Shown here: positions 16,233-24,509 of the stretch, one piece after another
How the letters are laid out: every line of letters starts with the position of its first letter
Numbering within the stretch: the stretch's first letter is position 1
From: Parcubacteria group bacterium GW2011_GWA2_38_13
Lineage (GTDB): Bacteria; Patescibacteriota; Patescibacteriia; Buchananbacterales; GWA2-38-13
NCBI GenBank assembly: GCA_000992395.1
Contig: LBUD01000004.1
Coordinates: 1 to 33,221 of the forward strand
Length of the DNA: 33,221 nt
Direction of reading: 5' to 3'
Made by a program: the position numbers and the translations under genes
Notes under the pieces: model-generated
The model's database searches: none
Told to the model about the DNA's origin: nothing
Seen by the model: the letters and a program-made list of their open reading frames with translations, nothing else

Positions 16233-17660
16233 ATGCCAAAATTCTATACAACAACCTCCATCCCATACGTAAACGCCCGGCCGCATCTGGGGCATGCTTT
16301 GGAATTTGTGCAAACCGATGTTTTGGCGCGGTACCATAAGCTATCGGGCGATGACACTTTTTTTCTCACCGGGGCAGATGAAAACAGTTTGAAAAATGTT
16401 CAGGCGGCCGAGGCTCTCAAAATATCAACAAAAGATCTCGTTGATAAAAATACAAAAATTTTCGCAGATCTTACAAAAGCGCTTAATATTTCCAACGACG
16501 ATTTCATAAGAACGATTGAAAAAAAACATTTTGCCGGCGCGCAAAAACTTTGGTCTTTATGTAAAAAAGAAGATATATATAAGAAAAAATACAAAGGGCT
16601 GTATTGCGTGGGGTGCGAAGCTTTTTATCTGGAAAAGGATTTGGTGGGGGGCAAATGCCCGGAGCACAAAAAGCCGCTTGAAAGTGTGGAAGAAGAAAAT
16701 TATTTTTTTAAACTTTCCAACTACCAAAAACAATTGGAAAAAATTATTGAATCAGATACTTATGAAATTGTTCCGAATTCACGCAAGAACGAGGTTTTAA
16801 GCTTCATCAGAATGGGGCTTGAAGATTTTTCTGTTTCACGTTCATTTGAGCGCGCGCATGGCTGGGGCGTGTCGGTGCCGGGTGATGAAAAGCAAATAAT
16901 GTACGTTTGGTTTGACGCGCTTTCCAATTATATTACCGGGCTTGATTTCGCAACCAATGGCCATCGTTTTAAGCAATATTGGCCGTGCGATGTGCATGTG
17001 GTTGGCAAGGGCATAATTCGTTTTCACGCAGTATACTGGCCGGCCATGCTTTTGTCTGCCGGTGTGGATTTGCCGAAAAAACTTTTTGTACACGGATACA
17101 TAAATATTGAAGGCGAAAAAATGTCAAAATCTTTGGGCAATGTTATTGATCCTTTAGAGCTTGTGGCAAAATACGGATGCGACCCTGTGCGATATTATCT
17201 CTTGCGCCATATTCATCCGGTTTTGGACAGTGATTTTGGTATAAAAAAGCTTGAAGACGCCTACACGGCTGATCTGGCAAACGGGCTGGGGAATTTAGTT
17301 TCGCGCGTTGCCGGGTTGATAGAGCAGAATAGTGTGAAGGTTAGTATCAAGTATCAAGTATCAAGTATCAAGTTTATGGATAAGTATATTGAGAACTTCC
17401 AATTTGACCAGGCGATGAAATTCATTTGGGAAAAAATTACCAAACTTGATGTGTATGTTTCAGAAAAAGAGCCCTGGGCTTTGGCAAAGGCAGGGAAGAC
17501 CGAAGAGCTTGCAAAAGTTTTAAACGAAGCGTCAAATGGAATTTTTGAAGTGGCAAAACTTCTTGAGCCCTTCTTGCCCGATACTGCGAAAAAAATACAG
17601 GATGTTTTTGAAAAAGAGGAAATTAGAAAAGGAAGTCCGCTTTTTCCGCGGCTTGTTTAG
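16233..17660 (+). CDS. metG: Methionyl-tRNA synthetase
   Basis: TTSIPYVNARPHLGHALEFVQTDVLARY, CVGCEAFY zinc knuckle, GEKMSKSLGNVIDP. Confidence 0.97.
   Translation: MPKFYTTTSIPYVNARPHLGHALEFVQTDVLARYHKLSGDDTFFLTGADENSLKNVQAAEALKISTKDLVDKNTKIFADLTKALNISNDDFIRTIEKKHFAGAQKLWSLCKKEDIYKKKYKGLYCVGCEAFYLEKDLVGGKCPEHKKPLESVEEENYFFKLSNYQKQLEKIIESDTYEIVPNSRKNEVLSFIRMGLEDFSVSRSFERAHGWGVSVPGDEKQIMYVWFDALSNYITGLDFATNGHRFKQYWPCDVHVVGKGIIRFHAVYWPAMLLSAGVDLPKKLFVHGYINIEGEKMSKSLGNVIDPLELVAKYGCDPVRYYLLRHIHPVLDSDFGIKKLEDAYTADLANGLGNLVSRVAGLIEQNSVKVSIKYQVSSIKFMDKYIENFQFDQAMKFIWEKITKLDVYVSEKEPWALAKAGKTEELAKVLNEASNGIFEVAKLLEPFLPDTAKKIQDVFEKEEIRKGSPLFPRLV
17344..17371 (+). repeat. Tandem heptanucleotide (GTATCAA)x4 inside metG
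   Basis: Four exact contiguous copies of GTATCAA. Confidence 0.95.
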
Positions 17661-17662
17661 AT

Positions 17663-17732
17663 TGTAATCCTGAACGCAGTGAAGGATCTCGCGGATTACC
17701 ATGGGATTCTTCGCCAGGGGCTCAGAATGACA
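17663..17732. repeat. Palindromic intergenic repeat (TGTAATCCTGAA..CTCAGAATGACA)
   Basis: Imperfect terminal inverted repeat (9/12 by eye) with GAAGGATC/GATTCTTC internal pairing. Confidence 0.65.
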
Positions 17733-17754
17733 GATAGAAAATAAATCAAAACTA

Positions 17755-18465
17755 ATGGCAGAAGAAAAACAAAACAATAGTATTATTTTGCAGAATAAGC
17801 CGACGCATCTTTTTATTTTGGTTTGGTTAAAGACGGCTGTATTTGGATTTTTTGTATTTTTTATATTCTGCACATATCTTTTTATAAGCAATGGGCGTAT
17901 AAGTTTATATATTATTAACGGGGCAATAGCGGAAACTGCCATGTTGCTTGTTGGTCTTTCCATGATCTTAAGCAGCGTTTCTTATTTTTGGAATTTCGCC
18001 GACAATACATTGATATATAGAAAATATCTTGGGGTCGGGGGCTTAATCTGTGGAATTATACATGCTCTGGTTATTCTATTATTTTTGGGAAATGAATTTC
18101 CTTTCCCCGGATATTTTTTAAATTATTGGATACCGATAAGCGCCGGGTTGCTTGCCATCATCCTTTTTATTTTTATTGTAATAATTTCCACAAAGAAAAT
18201 GATAGCTCGAATTGGAGGACAGCGCTGGAGAAAGACTATCCGGTACGTGGGATATATCGGGTATGCATTTGTTATTATACATATATCCATGCAGAAATAT
18301 CCTGAATGGATCGCGTGGATATCTGCGAAAAATTTTCAAACGCTTTTGCCATTAAGTATTTTTAACACTTTGTTTTTTTTCATAGTAATAATAATGCGCT
18401 TAGCGCTATGGCGCGCGCTTTTTAAAAAATCTATAAGACAGGGATCAGCAACTGGTAATCAGTAA
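17755..18465 (+). CDS. Polytopic membrane protein, possibly ferric-reductase-like transmembrane family
   Basis: About six hydrophobic segments with His residues in helices (CGIIHALV, VIIHISMQ); the C-terminal GSATGNQ is encoded by the repeat at 18439-18473. Confidence 0.6.
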   Translation: MAEEKQNNSIILQNKPTHLFILVWLKTAVFGFFVFFIFCTYLFISNGRISLYIINGAIAETAMLLVGLSMILSSVSYFWNFADNTLIYRKYLGVGGLICGIIHALVILLFLGNEFPFPGYFLNYWIPISAGLLAIILFIFIVIISTKKMIARIGGQRWRKTIRYVGYIGYAFVIIHISMQKYPEWIAWISAKNFQTLLPLSIFNTLFFFIVIIMRLALWRALFKKSIRQGSATGNQ

Positions 18466-18473
18466 TCGGGAAT
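18439..18473. repeat. Left inverted-repeat arm flanking the four-helix-bundle gene
   Basis: CAGGGATCAGCAACTGGTAATCAGTAATCGGGAAT. Confidence 0.75.
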
Positions 18474-18475
18474 TT

Positions 18476-18847
18476 ATGGAACAAATAAAAAATTTTTGGG
18501 AATTGGAGGCTTGGAAGAAGGCAAATGTTCTGGCTATAGAAATTTATATATTGACAAAAAATTTCCCGTTGGAAGAGAAATACGGAATGATATCACAATT
18601 AAGAAGAGCCGCTACTTCGGTTGCGGCAAACATAGCAGAAGGATTTAGTAGATACCATTATAAGGATAAAATTAAATTTTATTATAATGGACGCGGGTCA
18701 GCTTCGGAAGTGCAGAGCTTTATTATTTTTTGTAAGGACATCGGATTTGTGGATGCCAAAAGAGCCCTTGAAATCGTTGGCAAATATAATGAAGAATTAA
18801 GGCTATTAAACGGTTTAATAAATTCAATTTCTAAACAAATAAGTTAG
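18476..18847 (+). CDS. Four helix bundle protein (S23 / 23S rRNA intervening-sequence protein family)
   Basis: F-W-LEAWKKANVLAIEIY..TKNFPLEEKYGMISQLRRAATSVAANIAEGFSR and GSASEVQSFI. Confidence 0.93.
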   Translation: MEQIKNFWELEAWKKANVLAIEIYILTKNFPLEEKYGMISQLRRAATSVAANIAEGFSRYHYKDKIKFYYNGRGSASEVQSFIIFCKDIGFVDAKRALEIVGKYNEELRLLNGLINSISKQIS

Positions 18848-18926
18848 GAATCAGGGACCAGTAATCGGTAATCAGGAAAATTTTCTCGATTCCTGATTAC
18901 TAGTTACTGATTACTGATCCCCAACT
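18841..18926. repeat. Imperfect palindrome overlapping the IVP stop codon
   Basis: AAGTTAGG..CAGTAATCGGTAATCAGGAA-loop-TTCCTGATTACTAGTTACTGATTACTGATCCCCAACTT. Confidence 0.8.
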
Positions 18927-18943
18927 TACTGACCCCCAACACT

Positions 18944-19450
18944 ATGTTTTTCACTATCCTCGATCTCATCCTTATACTCATCACTTTTATTTTTATTACC
19001 TATGGTTTTATCATGGGTTTGATTGAGGCGCTTGGAACGCTTGTAGGCATTGCCTTGGGTGCGTGGCTTGGCGGGATTTTTTATAAAGATACGGGCGATT
19101 GGCTTTCCTCGTTTATGTTTGGGCAAAAAAATGTTGCCTACGTAGTCGCATTTGTTTTGATTTACGTTGTATCCAGTAAAGCCATAGGAATTTTATTTTG
19201 GTTTCTCAATAAAATTTTTAAACTTATCGCGATTATTCCGTTTTTGAAAACCATCAATCGCGTGGCAGGCGCTACTTTAGGTTTAATTGAGGCGGCTTTA
19301 ATGCTTGGAGTGATATTAATATTTTTATCCCATTTCCCTTTTTCCTCTTGGCTTACGGCCGAGCTTGCCAAATCGCAAATAGCTCTGTGGCTTATGGCAA
19401 TCGCCAAAGTGCTTACGCCGCTTTTACCAAAGGTGCTTTTTCTACAATAA
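18944..19450 (+). CDS. CvpA family membrane protein
   Basis: Four TM segments, DLILILITFIFITYGFIMGLIEALGTLVGIALGAWLG. Confidence 0.85.
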   Translation: MFFTILDLILILITFIFITYGFIMGLIEALGTLVGIALGAWLGGIFYKDTGDWLSSFMFGQKNVAYVVAFVLIYVVSSKAIGILFWFLNKIFKLIAIIPFLKTINRVAGATLGLIEAALMLGVILIFLSHFPFSSWLTAELAKSQIALWLMAIAKVLTPLLPKVLFLQ

Positions 19451-19451
19451 T

Positions 19452-20030
19452 ATGTTTTTTTTAAATAGGAATAAGATTTTAAGAAAAATTTTTCTAAAAA
19501 TAGATAACAATAGAAAGAATGATATACTAAGAAAAATTGTTGTTTATCTGAAAAAAGAAGATAAAATTCTTGATTTAGGCTGCGGAAATTGCAATGTGTC
19601 AAAAGATTTAATCGGCAATGGTTATGATGTTACGCCGATTGATATTAAAAATAAAAGTTTTTTCAATGATATCGCACCAGTGATTTATGACGGGAAAAAA
19701 TTGCCATACAATAATAATTATTTTGATATCGTTTTGGTAACAACGGTTTTGCATCACACGAAAGATCCCGTATCCGTGTTGGTTGAAGCTATGAGAGTTT
19801 CAAAGAGATTAATCGTAATGGAAGATCTTTACGAGAGCAGGGTTCAAAAATATTTGACATTTATTATGGATAGTTTAGTAAATTTTGAAATATTTGGACA
19901 CCCCCATGGCAATAAAACTCAAAAAGAATGGAATGATATTTTTAAAAATTTAGGGTTAAAAATTTTAGATGTTAATACTCATAAATTTTGGAAATTTTTT
20001 ATCACGCGTACATTTTATTTAGAAAAATAA
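19452..20030 (+). CDS. Class I SAM-dependent methyltransferase
   Basis: ILDLGCGNCNVSKDL motif I, YFDIVLVTTVLHHTKDP, MRVSKRLIVME. Confidence 0.88.
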   Translation: MFFLNRNKILRKIFLKIDNNRKNDILRKIVVYLKKEDKILDLGCGNCNVSKDLIGNGYDVTPIDIKNKSFFNDIAPVIYDGKKLPYNNNYFDIVLVTTVLHHTKDPVSVLVEAMRVSKRLIVMEDLYESRVQKYLTFIMDSLVNFEIFGHPHGNKTQKEWNDIFKNLGLKILDVNTHKFWKFFITRTFYLEK

Positions 20031-20098
20031 ATAAAAGCTGCAACAAAAAAAAGATTATTACGAAGAAATCATTTTTATTATTATTTTTTTAAAAATTT

Positions 20099-21403
20099 AT
20101 GAAAAATTTTGAAACAGGCTCGCGGGAGCCGGAAGAAGAGATTCCGCTGCAAGAAGAGGCGGGAAAGTTGCAGGAAGGGCTTGGCAAAAAAGGTTTTATA
20201 GAAAAACATTTTTCCGAAGTTCAAACAAGAGAAGCGCCGTTAAGAGGCGCTAAAAATCCCGAACAAACAAGGGGCGAAACTTTTCGTTTTGAAAGAGGGC
20301 AAATTCTTAAAGCTTACAAAATTTTAAGAAAAGAAATAAGAGATGCCGAAGAAAATGGGGAAGACGCGGCTCCAAATAAAAATCTTTTAAAAGAAATTCG
20401 TAGCAGAGCGAAAATTTTAGAAATAAATCTTGATAAATTAGAAAGACAATATTATGAAAATGTTAAAATTGTTAATATAGAAACTGAATTCGGAAAATTT
20501 TCAGTTCCAGTCGTTGAGCTTGATTTAAGAAAAAAAGAAGAAGAAGGAGAAAAAGGGGAAAAAAAAGATGAAAGAATTCCTTATTTTTTATTAGGACCCG
20601 TTGCTACAAACTATCATCAATCAGCAGCGCTTTCAATGGGCTTGGCGTTGGAAGGAGAAAGGGTTTTGGTTCCAGCTTGGCCAGAGCAAGCAATGGTTGG
20701 TCGTCCTGATAATTTTGGCGAACTATTAAAACAGCAAGAAGGATTAAAGCTTCATAAAGAATATGCCAAACAAACAATACGACAAATGGATTTAGAAACG
20801 GTTAACCTTATGGGATATTCAATGGGTGGAGCAGTTTCTCTGGAATTAGCCCAAGACCCAGATTTTCAAGAATTACGGGATTTAATAATCGTAGAACCAG
20901 CCGGATTAGAGGAAAAAAGTCTTGCTGGAATTGGAAAAGATTTTGTGTTAAAGGAAGGCTTAATTAAAACTCTTCCTTATTCCGAGGCAATGATTAAAAC
21001 CTTAAAACAAGGCAGTAGAGATGATACAGGAAGTTTAAAATTTCTTATACAAGACGGAAGAATTTTGGGAAAAAAACAATTTGACGCAGAAAAATTGGCG
21101 AATATACATCCGAAAGGCAGGTATCAATTATGGGTTGGTACAAAAAGCTCTATAACAGACGACAAAACAGCAGTAAGGATTTTTTTAGAAGCCGATGAAC
21201 TTTGTAAACAAAAAGATCCCGAAGCAAACCCTGTTGAAATTCATATTGCAGAAGGTGGAACTCATGGCTGGCCGTCTCTTAATAGTCTTGGATTTTCAAG
21301 AATGTTAAAGCAAGAAAAGCCGAAAGAACAAATTTCAACTTTCAAAATTTCTGATTTAGAAAATTCAGCAATGGCAGGAATTTTAGAAGATATAAATCAA
21401 TAA
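20099..21403 (+). CDS. Alpha/beta hydrolase with charged N-terminal extension
   Basis: Nucleophile elbow GYSMGG, candidate His in GGTHGWP; Lys/Glu-rich N-terminus; no signal peptide. Confidence 0.8.
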   Translation: MKNFETGSREPEEEIPLQEEAGKLQEGLGKKGFIEKHFSEVQTREAPLRGAKNPEQTRGETFRFERGQILKAYKILRKEIRDAEENGEDAAPNKNLLKEIRSRAKILEINLDKLERQYYENVKIVNIETEFGKFSVPVVELDLRKKEEEGEKGEKKDERIPYFLLGPVATNYHQSAALSMGLALEGERVLVPAWPEQAMVGRPDNFGELLKQQEGLKLHKEYAKQTIRQMDLETVNLMGYSMGGAVSLELAQDPDFQELRDLIIVEPAGLEEKSLAGIGKDFVLKEGLIKTLPYSEAMIKTLKQGSRDDTGSLKFLIQDGRILGKKQFDAEKLANIHPKGRYQLWVGTKSSITDDKTAVRIFLEADELCKQKDPEANPVEIHIAEGGTHGWPSLNSLGFSRMLKQEKPKEQISTFKISDLENSAMAGILEDINQ

Positions 21404-21435
21404 AAAAACTGTTTTTGGCAACCGGCTTAGAGGTA

Positions 21436-21787
21436 GTTTCTCAATAAAATTTTTAAACTCATCGCGATTATTCCGTTTTTGAAAACCATCAACCGTATAG
21501 CCGGTGCAGTTTTGGGATTGGTTGTGGCAACATTGATCCTTGGAGTGATATTAATATTTTTATCTCATTTTCCATTTTCCGACTGGCTAACAGCCGAGCT
21601 TGCCAAATCGCAAATAGCTCTGTGGCTTATGGCTATTGCAAAAGTGCTTACGCCGCTTCTTCCTAAAATTATTATAATTAAAATAATACTAAAAAATACT
21701 TACGGCTTATTATTTACGGCTTACAGCTGTTATGTGCATAACTTTATGCGCATTTTTTGTTATAATAAAGATATAAAATTATATTAA
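21436..21787 (+). pseudogene. Duplicated 3' fragment of the CvpA-family gene
   Basis: FLNKIFKLIAIIPFLKTINRIAGAVLGL..LGVILIFLSHFPFSDWLTAELAKSQIALWLMAIAKVLTPLLPK matches the C-terminal half of the 18944-19450 product; N-terminal half absent. Confidence 0.85.
21758..21766 (+). promoter_or_regulatory. Extended -10 element (TGT-TATAAT)
   Basis: TGTTATAAT, 23 nt upstream of the ATG at 21790. Confidence 0.5.
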
Positions 21788-21789
21788 AC

Positions 21790-24498
21790 ATGCCATCTAA
21801 ACCTCCTATTTATTCAGAAGTCAATACACGAACTGCTCTAAACACACAATTTGCTTTAGCGCTATCTTTTTTTGGCATTTCTTTTTTTGTTGCCATGGCA
21901 AGCTATACCATGAGTACGATTAACGGAAATGTTAATAATAGTAATGGCAATGTAAATGGGGGAACGCCAACACCAACCAAGACCCCTACACCGACACCTA
22001 CGCCCACACCAACCCCATCCCCCGCTTGCTGTGAGCTGGATTGTCAGGCCATCCAGGGGATTGCAACCTTTGACGGTAAAACAAAAGTGAATAAATGCGT
22101 GCAGACAACAGCGGATCAATGCAGTTGTTTACGGCAGGCGACGATCTGCAGCGATGGTTCCCAAGGAGCAGGCGATGGTTTTAATTGTAAAAGCGCCACT
22201 CCTCATCCCGGTATGGAATGTAAAGAAGACCCGGCTGATAGTATAAAAAAATGCATGCAACCTCCTCCACCACCGCCTCCTGCCTGTTGCGAAATCACCT
22301 GCAAGCTTTTTAATTGGATGGCAGGATTTCCTCCCACTTTTACTACTTGCGTTTCAGCAACTCAAGATCAATGCAAGGATGATGCCATGTGTGAACAGCG
22401 GTATCAAACTAAATGTACCGCAGGATATGATGAGCCATCAGGTGATATGTATGAATTTTCCTCCTGCGCTTTTCATGCCAACATGGTTTGCGATGCTGAA
22501 AAAATTCCGCCAAAATGTATGGCTCCGCCTCTGCCCAAAACCGGCTGTTGTGAATATAAAGACAATGCAGGGGCGCCTCAATGCATGGAAAACCAGACTG
22601 AATTGGGATGCAAAAATCTTAACGGCGATTGGGATGGATTCTGCAATGCCTGTGATATAATCACCAATTCTTGCCGTGACGCGCTTTGTTGCCAAGCAGG
22701 CAACCGATGTTCACAAGTTTCCCAGGCGCAAGATTGCGCCAACCTTGGCGGTACGCCGTCTCGAGGCCAGTGCAACAATACCATGGGCAAGTGCGAAGAA
22801 ACCGGCTGTTGCGACAATTTTGCCGATCCGAATAATAACCAAGATCATCAATTGTCAAAATCTGAATGTGATCAAAAATCGGGAGAGTGGCATCCCGCTA
22901 CTCTTTATGACCACACCACGGCTTCTTGTGAAGAACTCGGCTGCTGCCAAGCCGGGATTGCGGCAGCTTCGCAATGTACTGATAGTTCAAAAGACAAATG
23001 CCCAAATAACTGGGTGCAAAACGCTGAGTGTAGCTATCCAACTGGCGAGTGCGTGCCAAGACCAGGCGACATAAAAATGAGTATTGATGCGATGCCCGAT
23101 TCGGGTGATGAGGGGAATAAATATGTCCGCCCGACTACGGATCAAACCATAATATGTAGTGGCAGGGTGGAGAATTACAAAGGATGGAGCGTTGCATTAT
23201 ATATATCCGGGCTTAACGGCCAGCCGTTCACGCACGATTATGATGTTTGTAAATCAGGTAATGATCCGTGCAATTTTTCCATTTCCATCCCCGGCAGCGC
23301 TACTATTGCGGGGGATACGGTGCGCTGTACTCTCGATGCGTATGCCCCGGGTGATAATTACGAAACAACAAGTGATGATACAACGGTTCAAGTATGCGTG
23401 TATTTAGGAACCGGTACGGTGCCGAGAGAGACAGCATCAAATCAATTCATTGATGTTGTATTCCTCGGAAATAAATATGCTGATCCTGCCGATTACACCG
23501 CTTGGAAAAGTATTGCTTTGCGATATAAAAATGTGATTGCCGCCACGGATCCATTCAGCCAATATAATAATAAATTGCGATATTGGAGAATTGATACAAG
23601 TGGTCCGGGTGGAAGCGGGAATGATTTAGGATGTAAAAGCGACGGATATTGTGATAATCCTGCTTTGTTAAATCTTTTTGATGTATGTGATTTTGGTTAC
23701 AATCGCGGTGTTGTTGTGCTGAATAATGATGATATGCTTGCGGGGGCAAGGGCATTCACGAAACAAAATTATATCGTCGTGCCCTCGAAAAAGAAAATTT
23801 TAAACATATTTACCCCCGAACACACCATGCTCCATGAATTTGGACATTTATTCGGTTTATCTGATGAATATTTTTCGGCGCGCGAGGGATGGAATGAACT
23901 GTTTGCTTTGAAAAGCAGCACATCAAATTGTTCCGTTGAAAACCTTACTGTCTCCACGGAACTAAATCCTTGCATAAAAGAAAAAGGCGGCGTCTTTGCT
24001 AACCCTCCAGGTCGTGGATGGTGCGATAGAGTGAATCAGGATCCAGTAGCCGATCCTTCTTGCGCTGGTCTGAGAATTAATAAAACGCCCGATGGCTATA
24101 CTGATCCATCGTCAGAATGCCTCACTAAACAAGGATGCGTTGGCACGGCAGCACGATATTTTGATGCGTCATGTAAATTAAAAAATAATCCAAATGAATG
24201 CTGGAATACCCCAAACTGTCAATGGACATCGGTATGTTTTGATTATCACCAGAAGGTATGTATAAATAAATACGCTGACTATAATATTGGGATTAATTGT
24301 GATGCCGGTACGGGTTGCTACCCTGGTTGCGCATCTTTCCGCTCATCTATTGATTCAGTGATGAACAACCGCGGTAATACCTCATTGTTTAATGCGGTAT
24401 CAAAAAAGATTATCGAAAATGGAATCCTCTGTGAAACTATGGGTGTTGCGCAATGCCCAATTATCCAACAGCCACCGACATATTCCGATCCGTTTTAG
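21790..24498 (+). CDS. Membrane-anchored Cys-rich protein with zinc metallopeptidase domain (M64/IgA-peptidase-like)
   Basis: N-terminal TM, (PT)n linker, repeated Cys modules (GCC..C..C), HEFGHLFGLSDEY zinc motif in a domain starting IDVVFLGNKY. Confidence 0.82.
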   Translation: MPSKPPIYSEVNTRTALNTQFALALSFFGISFFVAMASYTMSTINGNVNNSNGNVNGGTPTPTKTPTPTPTPTPTPSPACCELDCQAIQGIATFDGKTKVNKCVQTTADQCSCLRQATICSDGSQGAGDGFNCKSATPHPGMECKEDPADSIKKCMQPPPPPPPACCEITCKLFNWMAGFPPTFTTCVSATQDQCKDDAMCEQRYQTKCTAGYDEPSGDMYEFSSCAFHANMVCDAEKIPPKCMAPPLPKTGCCEYKDNAGAPQCMENQTELGCKNLNGDWDGFCNACDIITNSCRDALCCQAGNRCSQVSQAQDCANLGGTPSRGQCNNTMGKCEETGCCDNFADPNNNQDHQLSKSECDQKSGEWHPATLYDHTTASCEELGCCQAGIAAASQCTDSSKDKCPNNWVQNAECSYPTGECVPRPGDIKMSIDAMPDSGDEGNKYVRPTTDQTIICSGRVENYKGWSVALYISGLNGQPFTHDYDVCKSGNDPCNFSISIPGSATIAGDTVRCTLDAYAPGDNYETTSDDTTVQVCVYLGTGTVPRETASNQFIDVVFLGNKYADPADYTAWKSIALRYKNVIAATDPFSQYNNKLRYWRIDTSGPGGSGNDLGCKSDGYCDNPALLNLFDVCDFGYNRGVVVLNNDDMLAGARAFTKQNYIVVPSKKKILNIFTPEHTMLHEFGHLFGLSDEYFSAREGWNELFALKSSTSNCSVENLTVSTELNPCIKEKGGVFANPPGRGWCDRVNQDPVADPSCAGLRINKTPDGYTDPSSECLTKQGCVGTAARYFDASCKLKNNPNECWNTPNCQWTSVCFDYHQKVCINKYADYNIGINCDAGTGCYPGCASFRSSIDSVMNNRGNTSLFNAVSKKIIENGILCETMGVAQCPIIQQPPTYSDPF

Positions 24499-24509
24499 TT
24501 TTAAATATT

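Noticed and set aside
17344-17371. Short CRISPR-like array
   Set aside because: 7-bp contiguous units with no spacers, within metG.
18476-18847. Diversity-generating retroelement (Avd-like gene)
   Set aside because: No reverse transcriptase or template/variable repeat pair seen in the window; the sequence fits the general IVP/S23 family.
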